From Arcuatula senhousia (Eukaryota > Mollusca > Bivalvia > Mytilida > Mytilidae), in NCBI GenBank assembly GCA_963971305.1, contig CAXARO010000135.1, forward strand, positions 1-64,000: DNA of 64,000 bases. Direction: 5' to 3'. Positions 38,370-50,000 of this stretch are shown here, one piece after another. Numbering within the stretch: the first letter of the stretch is position 1; every line of letters begins with the position of its first letter. Made by a program: the position numbers and the translations under genes. The notes beneath the pieces were generated by a model. That model did not search any database. It was not told the origin of the DNA and saw only the letters and a list, made by a program, of their open reading frames with translations.

Positions 38370-38800
38370 TAGCATACACAACGAATGATACATTCTTTTC
38401 GCGATAGTACTTGTTAGTTCGATTTCTTTATCTTTTTGTAAGAAATGTAATCAATGACCTAGAATTTATTTTCAAAACGTTTGATGTTTTATATCCGAAA
38501 AGTCTTAGTTTGAAGGTTATCTGTGAAGACAGAGCACAACCTTGGACAATATCAAAATGTTATAAATTTTGTTGAAGTATATTGGTATGTAGAAGCGTTC
38601 GGTTACATTCATGTAAGTACGCTAGGCATAATCTAAAAAGAATAATTAACTGTTAGTCAAATAATAAATGACCTACCGATTTTCAAATCTGACAAAGGAA
38701 TAGCGAGTGCATTACATTTAGGTAAGAACGTTTTCAACTCAAATTTTCATTTCGGGTTATCGCATTCTATCACTGGCGTTTTGGTCCAGGATAATGATAC
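38370..38800 (+). repeat. Copy 2 of the old ~0.45-kb dispersed repeat
   Basis: Landmarks GATAGTACTTGTTAGTTCGA, GAAATGTAATCAATGACC, TTATCTGTGAAGACAGAGCA, TGTTGAAGTATATTGG and TAATTAACTGTTAGTCAAAT occur in the same order as in the copies at 30690 and 40380. 38801-39224 to its right shows nothing. Confidence 0.6.
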
Positions 38801-39224
38801 TTTATAAATCATGTGTAAATAAAAATTTCTGATCCTATACATAATAGATTTTAAAAAAGTACAATCCTGAACCCAAGCGCCTGTCCATGCGATTATTGGG
38901 CTTGTTTTCCGCATAAGAGTTATCTTCCTTTTTTGCTTAAAAGTTGGTTGACGCTGTTGTATTTACACGTTTATGTTTTCTACATAGAATTATTAGTATT
39001 TGTAAAATGAAGCAAATCAATCTAAACTAAAAAAAAGATAAAGTATTGAATGATCTAATATTATTTTTGCCACATTATTTTGTTTGTTTGTTGATGTGTT
39101 ACATGTATATTTGAAGGGTTTTACGTTTCTCATACAAAACAAATCAAAGATGATGAGTTAGATCATCTAAAGTGTTGTCACAAGTGTTCTATATGTAAGT
39201 TGGTTCTTGTTGGTCGTATTAAGC

Positions 39225-39975
39225 TAACCTGGACCAAAAAGTGAGCTATTGCCGTCACTTGGCGTTCGTTTTGTAGTCGTCTGTCGTCCGTTAACAATTT
39301 TCAAAAATCTTCTCCTCTAAAACTAGTGAACAAACTTTAATGAAACCTGGTATGATCCATTCTTAGGGTGCCCTGCACAAAAGTGGCGTTTTGATTTTTG
39401 ATCCGTGAAAAACATGGCCGCTGTTGCTAAAAAAAAACAAGGGGTCAAACTAATTTTTGACTTATAAATCGAAAAGTATAAGAGATAGAAAAATTCTGGT
39501 TCAGCCTTACTTCTTCAAAATCAACAGTTCTGCAAAGGTCTCCATTGGTTCAAAATTGTCAGATGCCCTTTTGAAGGATTTAATGCACATAAAACGTCAA
39601 AAATAGTGTTTTTCATGTTTTTGTCCCATATAATGAAAATATTGCAGATAGAGAAAAGCTGCTGCTTGTTCAAACCTATTGCTCATTAAGCTCTACAAAG
39701 TCTCCATAGGGTCGAAGTTGTCAGGTAACCTCTTATAGGGGTAATGGGTCCTTTATAGGTCAAAAATAATGTTTGTTCATGTTTTTGGCATATAAAATAA
39801 AAACTATTGCAATTAGAGAAAAGCTTTTGATTGCTAAAATGTTCAGCTCATTTAGCTCTACAAAAGTCTCTATTGGATTGAAGTTGTCAAATGACTTATT
39901 GTACTGATGATAGCTACATGTAATAGAAGAGACTCATAGCTTAAAAACCAGATATGCGATTTCGGCATCTGGTGG
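39225..39975 (-). mobile_element. 'CACTTGGCG' bivalve element, short form
   Basis: The left side has CCTGGACCAAAAAGTGAGCT, CCGTCACTTGGCGTTCG and TTTTCAAAAATCTTCTCCTC. The interior has about three ~155-bp units with TTTAGCTCTACAAA and ATTGAAGTTGTCA. It is the inverted and shorter counterpart of 42292-44100, which has about nine units. The pair shows that the number of internal units varies. 39976-40379 to its right shows no supported feature. Confidence 0.7.
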
Positions 39976-40379
39976 CCTCTTGTTTCTCATCGTTTTAGCT
40001 TATCTCATAAAATAATGGCGGTTTATTTGAGACTCCAAGAGCGTCGGAATCTGTATCAAATTAAAGCAGAATGGTTAGGTCCAAACCTGCTTACATTTCA
40101 AGTGACACATTAACTATATTAGTATGGTTGAGTCACCTAGTAAGCACAATCCTGGCTTCGGGTACTGTGGTAACTTACATTTACTGAATGGATGACCACT
40201 TACAGCAGATGATATAGCGTCTTCTATTTCATGACCTATATACATGTATCTCTTAAATTTCTAAATATGGTTCTCGCTTTCGCCTTGAACAAAAATATGG
40301 GTTTGAGTTTTATATAAGACCTAATATGAAAAAAATATTTGTAATAATCATATACTATCCTTTCATAAATTATTTATTG

Positions 40380-40870
40380 TACGATACATAGCTTATGACA
40401 AGGTTTAAATTCTTTACGTGATAGTACAAATAAGTCCGATTATTTTGATCTGTTTGTAAAGAATGCAAACAATGACAAAGAAATCTTAAAAAAAAAGTAT
40501 TATTTACGAATCGTCTTACTTTAAAGGTTAAATAAATAGCTTATCTGTAAGATAGAGCACAACCATAGAAAATATAGATAATGTTATAGATTTGCTTGAA
40601 GCATATAAAAATAAAAGCGGTCAAGTCGAATAGTAGAACTTAAAAAGAATAATAGACTGTTAGTCAATTAATAAACCACGACAGACATATGTAGCAATGG
40701 TGCATACATTTAAGCATTCGACTTTTTGGCGAATTTGATTTATGCATGAGCAATAAAACGGGCAAATTAAGGCTAATTTCTACCATAGTGTCAATTTGGT
40801 TGGATTATGAATATTTATGATAAAATACTCTATATGTCATCACTTCAGTTCGGTAAATTTTCGTTTTATT
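40380..40870 (+). repeat. Copy 3 of the old ~0.45-kb dispersed repeat
   Basis: TGATAGTACAAATAAGTCCG, GAATGCAAACAATGAC, GCTTATCTGTAAGATAGAGC, ACAACCATAG and AGACTGTTAGTCAATTAATA follow the same order as copies 1 and 2. It is strongly diverged and has no shared reading frame. Confidence 0.55.
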
Positions 40871-42097
40871 GTTCTACGTTCTACGTATTTCATATTCTGA
40901 TTGAAAACTGATTGAAAACTCAAAATTACAAAATGTATTGCCGATGAACGCATAGGAGGGCTTGACAGACGTAAAAACACATTGACCAGTAACATTTAAT
41001 AAATTAAAACACAAGGAAGATACAAACACTACACATCGTCGCTGCAGACCTATTTTAGGTTTACTTTATACCAGTCGATAAATGCTTCTTAGCTAGCTGT
41101 CAGTAACTGCTAGTGTTCTCAAGAGAGTTCCCTTACGTCTCGTTGTTCTCGTACTCTTGTCTCAGGTTCTCTCTTGTTGAATTAAACTTTTATCGATTTG
41201 ATTTTTAAAGTGTGTTATTATTTATGCTTTGTACAAGGTAAACAATAGGGGGAAGGTTGGGCCAAAAAAAAAACTTGTTTAACCCTGAGTTACGTACCCG
41301 CCACATTTTATGTGTGCCTGTCCTAAGCCAGGAATCCTTGTCAAAGCTTTTGTTTGTCCCTGTCAACTATTTTTTTATGTCCAATACAAAACAACGAGCT
41401 GTGACCTCTGGTCATATTGAAGACTGCTGGTTGTTTTCCTTTGTGATTTTTCAAATTGCCGTTTCTTTAATGTTGGTTGTGTCGCTTACACTCATTCCGC
41501 TTTTAAGCTGCATAATAAAGACCGCTTAAATTTATATCCGCAAATTTATCCCAGTTCAAGAAACCGCGAAAATTAATATAGTTTTGTCATTTGGATATTT
41601 TCTTTTTATACTCCGGAGTTTTCACAACTGTTCAATGTATTTGCCTGGTCTACCAAAATAATCATCAACGTGAAAACTCAAAAATAATACAAAATATTAA
41701 AATCAAAAACTAACGGAGACAAAGTGATGACACTTTAAAACTGTAATAAACTGTATACTGTAATAGGGATGGGCCATAAAAGGGACAAAAACAATATAAA
41801 GTGGACCGTCACATGTCAACGCCGCTGCTACTTTTCATATCTGCATACAGAAAAAAACACTGTCATACATCAAATATTCTCATCTACACTGTACTGCAAA
41901 ATAAAAAAAATAAAAAACTTACCAACCATTCAGTAGGGCGTTGTCGTGCTGAATTAATAAGCAGTAAAATAAGCGCTAAAAAACCTACAATCACCCATGC
42001 GGGAAAATGAAAAATCATTACCCCCGTTTTTGATGAAATAATACAAGGAGAAAATCAATGCATTCTAATTCATTTAACGAATGAAATTATTCGTTTT
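40871..42097. other. No supported gene
   Basis: Contains a 90-codon plus frame at 41257-41529 whose last ~30 residues are hydrophobic. Part of it (GCCTGTCCTAAGCCAGGAAT) looks like a decayed mussel-type dispersed repeat, so I do not call a gene. The rest is AT-rich and featureless. Confidence 0.5.
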
Positions 42098-42291
42098 TAG
42101 CCCACCTGAACCGAAGGTCCATGTAAGCTTATACCATCACTTGGCGTCCGTCGTCGTCGTCGTCTGTTAACATTTTTCAAACGTTAACTTGTCCGACACC
42201 ATAGGTCCAATTGCAACCAAACTTGGTACAGTTGTTGAGTAGCATTATGTGTACAAAACTATTGTTCGGATTTTTGATTCGTAAAACAAGA

Positions 42292-44100
42292 GGCTCACAG
42301 GAGCCTGAATCGCTCACCTGGTCTTGATGTTGACCCTATACTTTTGTAGAGCTAAATGAGCTGAACATTTAAGCAAGCAACAGCTTTTCTCTACCTGCAA
42401 TAGTTTTCATTCTAAAGGCCAAAAACACCATTTTTCACCTATAATGGGCCATAACCGCTATAAGGAGTCACCTGACAACTTCGACCCTATGGAGACTTTT
42501 GTAGAGCTAAATGAGCTGAACATTTAAGCAAGCAATAGCTAATCTTTATCTGCAATAGTTTTCATTCTGTAGGCCAAAAACATGAAAAATCGCTATTTTT
42601 CATGGGCCGTAACCCCTATAAGAGGTCATCTGACATCTTCGACCTTATGGAGAATTTTGTAGAGCTAAATGAGCTGAACATTTAAGCAAGCAACAGCTAA
42701 TCTCTATGTGCAATAGTTTTCATTCTGTAGGACAAAGACATGAAAAAACGCTATTTTTCAGGGGCCGTAACCCCTATAAGGGGTCATCTGACAACTTCGA
42801 CTCTATGGAGACTTTCGTAGAGCTAAATGAGCTGAACATTTAAGCAAGCAACAGCTAATCTCTATCTGCAATTGTTTTCATTCTGCAGGCCAAAAACATG
42901 AAAAATCTTTATTTTTCAGGGGCCATTACCTCTATAAGGGGTCATCTGACAACTTCGACCCTATGGAGAATTTTGTAAAGCTAAATGAGCTGAACATTTA
43001 AGCAAGCAACAGCTAATCTCTATCTGCAATAGTTTTCATTCTGTAGGACAAAAACATGAAAAATCGCTATTTTTCAGGGGCCGTAACCCCTATGAGGGGT
43101 CATCTGACAACTTCGACCCTATGGAGAATTTTGTAAAGCTAAATGAGCTGAACATTTAAGCAAGCAACAGCTAATCTCTATCTGCAATAGTTTTCATTCT
43201 GCAGGCCAAAAACATGAAAAATCGCTTTTTTTCAGAGGCTGTAACCCCTATAAGGGGTCATCTGACAACTTCAACCCTATGGAGAATTTTGAAGAGCTAA
43301 ATGAGCTGAACATTTTAGCAAGCAACAGCTAATCTCTATCTGCAATAGTTTTCATTCAGTAGGACAAAAACATGAAAAATCGCTATTTTTCAAGGGCCGT
43401 AACCCCTATAAGGGGTCATCTGACAACTTCGACCCTATGGAGAATTTTGTAGAGCTAAATGAGCTGAACATTTAAGCAAGCAACAGCTAATCTCTATGTG
43501 CAATAGTTTTCATTCTGTAGGACAAAAACATGAAAAAACGCTATTTTTCAGGGGCCGTAACCCCTATAAGGGGTCATCTGACAACTTCAACCCTATGGAG
43601 ACTTTCGTAGAGCTAAATGAGCTTAACATTTAAGCAAGCAATAGCTAATCTCTATCTGCAATAGTTTTCATTCTGTAGGCCAAAAACATGAAAAAATGCT
43701 ATTTTTCACCTTTAAGGGGCCGTAACCCCTATAAGGGGTCATCTGACAACTTTGACCAAATGGAGACTTTCGTAGAGCTTTTGATGCTGAATCAGTAGCG
43801 AGGCCTCAGATTTCCTTTATCTCTTATACTTTTTGATTTATAAGCCAAAAACAGTAGTCTGACCCCCCCTAGTCTATTTTTAGCAACGGCGGCCATGTTT
43901 TTTAACGGATCAAAAATCAAAACACAAGTTTGGTGCAGGACACCCTAAGAATCAATCATACCAAGTTTCATTGAATTCTGTTCAGTAGTTTCAGAGGAGA
44001 AGATTTTTGAAAAATTGTTAACAGACGACGACGACGACGACAGACGACGACAGACGACGACGACGGACGCCAAGTGATGGCAATAGCTCACCTGGACCTG
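42292..44100 (+). mobile_element. Inner element with nine ~157-bp tandem units
   Basis: It begins AGAGGCTCACAGGAGCCTGA, then ATCGCTCACCTGG. Nine head-to-tail units of ~157 bp follow (AGAGCTAAATGAGCTGAACA at about 42348, 42505, 42661 and onward, with GGCCGTAACCCCTATAAG). It ends with a (GACGAC)n tract at 44021-44065 and CACTTGGCGTCC read on the minus strand, then AGCTCACCTGGACCTGAGCT. AAAAC flanks both sides, and the uninterrupted copies of the outer unit read GATTCGT...AAAAA.ATGGC here, so this is an insertion with a probable ~5-bp target duplication. Confidence 0.75.
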
Positions 44101-45180
44101 AGCTAAAAACATGGCTGCCATGGCTAAAAATAGATCATAAGGGTAAATTGCAGTTTTTTGCTAATAACTCAAAAACAGTACCAGATATCAAAATTCTGGC
44201 GAGGGTAAAAGTAATCAGCACCTCAAGATCAACCTGCCCAGAAATTTTCAAGAAGATCCAACAACCGATGTAGGAGTTAATGCCCTTTTTCTGGATTTTT
44301 TTTCAAAATTTTGCAGTATTTAGCCCTATAACTTGAAAACTATACAAGATATTTTAAAAATTCAAATTGCATATGATTAAGCACATCAAGATCTACATTT
44401 CATGTAATTACATGTAGGTCAAAGCTAACGCAATTTCTTTTAGGAGTTGTGGCCCTTAAAGGGTCAAAATTTACCATTTTTCATTACTTTTCCCCTGAAT
44501 TCCAAAGATTAACTTGTCTGACACCATAAATCCAACTTCAACCAAACTTGGCACAGTTGTGTATTAGCATAAATGCTACAATTGTGTTGTTCAGATTTTT
44601 GATTCGTCAAAAAATATGGCTGCCATGGCTAAAAATAGAACATGAGGTAAATTGCAGTTTTTTGCTAATTACTCAAAATTAGTTACAGATATCAAAATTC
44701 TGATGGATACAAAAGTGATCAACATCTCAAGATCTACCTGCTCTGAAATTTTCAAGAAGATCCAGCAATCGACATAGGAGTTATTGCCCTTTTTCTGGAT
44801 TTTTTCAAAATTTTTCACTTATTTAGTCCTATACATGTATCTTGAAAACTATACAAGATATTTCAAAAATTTAAATTGCATATGATTAAGCACATCAAGA
44901 TCTACATTTGATGTATATAGGTCAAAGCTGTATGACCATTTCTTTTAGGAGTTATTATCCTTAAAACAACAAAATATACCATTTTTCATTACTTTTCCCC
45001 TGAATTTCAAAGATTAACTTGTCTGACACGGTAAGACCAACTGCATCTTAACTTGGCACAGTTGTTTAATAGCTTTGATGCTACAACTCTATTGTTCAGA
45101 TTTTTGATTCGTGAAAAAACATGGCAGCCATGGCTAAAAATAGAACTATGGGGTAAATAGCATTTTTTTGCTAATACTCA

Positions 45181-46272
45181 CAGTCCGAAAACCGGTGGTA
45201 TTTAAACAATAGAATGTGAGCTCTTCATCGGAAAAGATAGGAAAGTCAATTCGAATGTTTATCCTGGTTGTCAAGTGAATCAAAAGTTCTTTTTAGTACA
45301 AAATTTCTTCCAATTTTAAGTTATGCTGATAAAATAAACTTTTTTGAATTAAAAAGAGTTTTTAAAAGTAACAGATTGCATTTTAATGCATGTTATTATG
45401 TGGATATTTATGAAATGCATACGGTGCAAACTGAAATGGATCGCACAACTTTAACTTTTATATAAAAAATTGAAAAAAATCACACTATTTGTTTAAATGT
45501 ATATCTTCCCATATGCAAATTTTCAGACATGTACTGCAAGAGGTAAAGCCAAAATAAAATTAAGAAAAAGACCTATTTTTCTAGTCCGTCTTGACAACCT
45601 TCTTTTTAAGAGCACACGATTTACCTGTTGAATTCGATTATGTCATAGAACATGTTTACCTTTTTGACCGGTATCCGTAAATTGGGATCAACAGTATGTG
45701 AATTTGCATTGTGTTGGAGTAAATGTCCAATTCAATATTCAGTCATCCGTTTTAAAAATAGGAATGCCTCCCATTTATCATGTTTATAATTTATTAAAGA
45801 TAGAACTTGGTTGTGTCCCTTGAAAGTTTTTCATAGTTACACATTGAATTCAAATGGATCGTTATATGATAACAGTAAAATATAATTTTCAAACTAATAT
45901 CTGTCGAAAGAAAAGGTAATAACCTAACTTTCCCACAAGTTTTGAAAATGTACTGCAGGTATTACGCCTTGTGTGATTTTTTAAAGGTTGAGTTGACATT
46001 TTAATTTTTTCCAACGGCCAATAAGTTTCACTCGATTTGTTAAAATATGCACTTTTGTTGACCTTATAAACAACTGTTTACGCAACAGAAAAGATTCGTT
46101 AATAACATAACATGTCCAACGTATATGATAGAAGTCAAATCCATGCGTAATAAATGAAAATTGAAGATTGTTTATATGCCGTCGCCATCGTTGTTGTCAT
46201 CGTTAAAAATTTAAAAACACATTAGCTGTTTTCTGCAGGGGAGATAATTGAATACCACTAGATATTAGACTG
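45181..46272. mobile_element. CAGTC MITE copy 1 (1092 bp)
   Basis: It is bounded by CAGTCCGAAAACCGGTGGTA on the left and, on the minus strand, CAGTCTAATATCTAGTGGTA on the right. These terminal inverted repeats of ~25 bp match at 18 positions. The 4-bp sequence CTCA directly flanks both ends (45177-45180 and 46273-46276). Removing the element and one CTCA restores the ~500-bp outer unit. The 65-codon frame inside is not kept in copy 2. The 4-bp duplication would suit Chapaev/CMC or Sola-type transposases, but no transposase is present. Confidence 0.9.
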
Positions 46273-46558
46273 CTCAAAAATGGTTTCAGATATCAAAATT
46301 GTGCAAGAATCAAAAGTGATCAGCATATTAAGATTTACCTGTCCTGAAATTTCGGAAAAGATCTCAGACTGCTGATGTGGGAGTTATTGTTCTTTTTCCT
46401 AATTTTTGCCAAATTTTCACTTATTAAGCCCAATATCTTGAAAACTAACCAAGATATATCAAAAATTTAAATTGCATACGGTTAAGCACAATAATATATA
46501 CAAATATATGTATCTGTGTAGTTCAGGTGAGCGATTCAGGCTCTTGGGAGCCTCTTAT

Positions 46559-46884
46559 TAGGTATTGATTTAGTTTGATCTGATTCAGGCATTTTATTAA
46601 GTTTGCTCATTTATTTTACTCAGCAAACTTTGTGCTCTGACTGAAAATTTTAAAATTGTATAGAATGCATAAAAAGAGTGAGCAGTTTATAACATGCCTA
46701 AATTTTTAATCATTCAAAAAAACCATAATTGAGAATAAAAGACCTTTGTACATTGATTTAACGTTTAAAAAATTTTAAAAAGGCACACAACACATTCATG
46801 ACATTCATTTCATTGTATTTTCTTCGTTTTTGTTATTTTCCTGGTCATATATTTTGCACCTTGCATTATGAAATTTATTTTCAG
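46559..46884. other. Region just upstream of the TRPM-like gene
   Basis: AT-rich sequence. No CpG-rich promoter or TATA/initiator arrangement that I could defend. Ends in a polypyrimidine-poor but acceptable splice acceptor (ATTTTCAG at 46877-46884), so part of the 5' end of the transcript may lie further left. Confidence 0.4.
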
Positions 46885-46908
46885 CTTTTTATCACATATT
46901 GTACAAAT

Positions 46909-47092
46909 ATGGAATCGTCAGTCCCTATTCGCAGACCAGAAGAATTAGTCGATATACTGACACAAAGGGTTAACGGTAGGAACCCGAGGCTTGTTTTGTC
47001 TGTCGTAGGTGATTCTAGTAATTTCGTCCCGAAGCCTTGGTTAACTCCCGTGTTTCAACGTGGATTGATGGAAACCGCAAACGGCGCAAAAG
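46909..47092 (+). CDS. TRPM-like exon 1
   Basis: Encodes residues 1-61 plus one base. The ATG at 46909 has A at -3 and G at +4, a good animal start context. It lies 24 bases after a TTTTCAG acceptor (46884), and the frame stays open across that gap, so the ATG may be internal. 'RRPEELVDIL' followed by 'PRLVLSVVGDSSNF' and 'LTPVFQRGLMETA' fits the first strand-helix of the TRPM SLOG domain. Canonical TRPM proteins have two glycines where this one has GD. The donor is AAAG|GTGTTT. Confidence 0.8.
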
Positions 47093-50000
47093 GTGTTTAT
47101 AAATACTCTTTATACAGACTATGTCTCGCTTGATGAAAACATTTCTTTTAGAAGATGAACAAGGAGCCACGGAATACCAAATGGCATTCAAATATTCAAA
47201 GTCTAGAAAGGCAAATATAAAAGCATTATACATACATGGCAAAGGTATCAATTGCTAAAACGAAATGCACAACATAACAGAAAAAAAACCCAAATCGAAC
47301 CAATACTGACTTTGAGTTCCCCGGGAGTGATACTGGTTGGATTTTAATTGTTATACAAGGATGCAATGGATAAGTGTGAATCAAATCTGTTAGTGGACAC
47401 CAAAACAAACAATCTGTGACACGCCAACATTTGTATATAGTAAAAAACCTCGTCTTTCGTCCAGTCTGGACATGGTGTCCTTCGTAAATTTTCTTTACTG
47501 CTGACAATAATCGATAAGAAACCTAAACATGTACAAGCAAGATATACTGACTTATGGTTAATAGAAGCATACTTAGGTACCATAAGGCATTTGAATGTCA
47601 AATAATTCGAAAGCAACGCATCTCTCAAACAAATCACCAAAAGATCTTTCATCTAATGTAAAAGTTCAACGTTATTACAATGTTTTGATATTTCAAAAAA
47701 ACAAACATATCTACGTATTGTACCTGTTTTATTCCAGTATGCAAAATAAAATGTAAGTATTTAGCTGAATATTTGAAAGTACAAATGTATATTCATAATC
47801 TACTTTGATCTCACTGCTTTATATCTTTTTAAAGACTGTCTTATCCTACACAAAGGCTCTGATGAAAAAGTCAGTACTCTTGTACGTGAAGCTGTTTACA
47901 ACTACAAAGTGATGAATCGCGCTGACCATACTGAGAATGAAAATCGTATTTCACTAGTGGGACTGAGATCTCAATACGATTTACAATCGGTATGTCAAAT
48001 TATTTAGACATAACAAATGGACATTTTAACTTTTAATAGACTATCACAGATTTGTTAAGATGGTGGTCGGGTGTAAAAGCAAAATGCATCATTTTTTTTC
48101 AGTTTTGTAGAATTCAACTTAAATGAACATTAAAAAATGAAAACATTGGGCGTCACGGACTTTTCTACAGATTTATGACTTTGCAAAGTTTGTGTCCTAA
48201 AATAAGGGTCTATTTAAGGTTAAGGTAATTCGGCAGTATAAACAAAATCCATTGCTTGCCGATTTGCTTCTTCATTCATATGGTCGGATTTCTCACACTC
48301 ACTTCTAGACAAAAAAAGGATTGCATACTTGCTTTATCGTTTAACCTCATTTTCGTTATATTGATGATGTCCTTTCTCAAAACAATCCCGTATTCGGGAC
48401 TTTTTACATCTAATATATCCATATGAACTTTAGATAACGGACACTACAGGTTATAGGAGGTGAGCTTCATATTTGGATTTCTATCCCGAAATTCACAAAG
48501 CTTTACGACAAACGTGATGACTTCAACTTTCAAATAGTCAACATTTCCTTTCTGTGTACCTACATTCCATCCGATCCAGCCTATGAATCTACGTATCAGA
48601 ACTGATTCGTTATTTCAGCGCTTCTGGGTGTGTTGTGACGTATTTTATAAAGCTTCACGTTTAAAAGACAATTTGTTAACACAAGGTTACGTTGCTCCCC
48701 GGTTTTTGTCGTCACCAAAAACATTTAACGGAAGACAGCATGTGCTTGCAGAGAAATAAGGGATTTCTTTCTCTAAGACGAGCGCATATATTGGTTTGAA
48801 ATAAAATTTTAGTATTGTCTCCCTTTACCGGTATTGTCCCACACTTAATAAATCGTTGAAAACGTTACAGGTATGCTTAAATCAATTTCAAATTAAGTAT
48901 AGTAGGACCTAGATATTGACACACCTTATTGTATTGACACATTTTCCTTGACGATAGCGTAGGTTTTTTTTCAGTATAATTCTTTTCCATTCAAAATAGA
49001 TTTTGAAAGAAGCAAAGAGGCACCAATGGGACAATCCAGCGTCAAAGTCTGAATAGGCAACGATAAAACCAGAAAACACGAACGAACAACACAAAGAATC
49101 CAAAAACACCCAAAACAACACAAATTCAATGGAATAGAAATCAACGACGCGAACTCAAGTCGTAACTAGAAGTGCTCCGGAAAAGTAATCAGTTCCTACT
49201 TGCTATAGCGCACCCGTTGTGCTACCGATTCCCAATTCAATTCGCAAACAAATAAAACCCTATGACAAACCAACATCTGCGTTCATCTGAGAGATATTAA
49301 TCCCATATTTTTCTATGAGCTCATGATGTCTTCCGTAAGATCAGCAACCGATAAATTATATATTACAAATACCAAAACGCGGGTACAAACGGTTAATTTG
49401 GATATGCTATATATCGATATTTCAAGGAGTAACCTCTCATCAGTAGCATTTAAACCAAAACATTGGAAGATCAAATTCCAAAACAGTTGAAAACGAAAAG
49501 TACTCAAAACCAAAACGTTCGAACAAGGAAGCCAAATCCAGCACCGAGGATATCGACCATGTGCATTACAAGGAAAGAAACCTGGTGTTTTCATCAATTT
49601 TGAATTTAACAATCGGAAATTTCAGCGACAATATATTAGAAATTTTATGGTAATTCGTGTCAGACAAGTCTGACTACCAGGCTTGTGATTACCCTCGGGG
49701 ACCTCTGGTCCACCAGCAGCGGTTATCGCCCAGTGGTTTCAAAATTACAAATACCAAAACGCGGGTACAAACGGTCAATTTGGATATGCTATATATCGAT
49801 ATTTCAAGGAGTAACCTCTCATCAGTAGCATTTAAACCAAAACATTGGAAGATCAAATACCAAAACAGTTGAAAACGAAAAGTACTCAAAACCAAAACGT
49901 TCGAACAAGGAAGCCAAATCCAGCACCGAGGATATCGACCATGTGCATTACAAGGAAAGAAACCTGGTGTTTTCATCAATTTTGAATTTAACAATCGGAA

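Larger units (their letters stand above)
42098..46558 (+). mobile_element. Outer element of a three-level nest, ~500-bp internal tandem units
   Basis: The left end CCCACCTGAACCGAAGGTCC leads to CACTTGGCGTCCGTCGTCGT. The right end near 46520-46558 reads CAGGTGAGCGATTCAGGCTC, then TTGGGAGCCTC. Between them are about two and a half tandem units of ~500 bp. Each starts AACTTGTCYGACAC, then CCAA.TTGGCACAGTTGT, and carries ATGGCTGCCATGGCTAAAAA. Unit 1 is interrupted at about 42292 by the inner element and unit 3 at 45181 by the CAGTC MITE. Without the insertions it would be about 1.5 kb. It is non-coding. Confidence 0.75.

Noticed and set aside
41257..41529. 90-codon plus frame with a hydrophobic C-terminus
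   Set aside because: Part matches a mussel-type dispersed repeat by eye (GTCCTAAGCCAGGA), no family recognised, no splice context.
42098..46558. Protein-coding transposon
   Set aside because: Neither the outer element, the tandem-unit element nor the MITE has a frame with transposase or Rep features.
49362..49674. Classical Helitron
   Set aside because: Terminal hairpin and lack of target duplication fit, but there is no CTRR end and insertion between A and T is not shown.
49313..49994. 99-101 codon minus frames as duplicated genes
   Set aside because: They are readings of the tandem 382-bp units and of the mobile copy at 55.6 kb, with changing ends.
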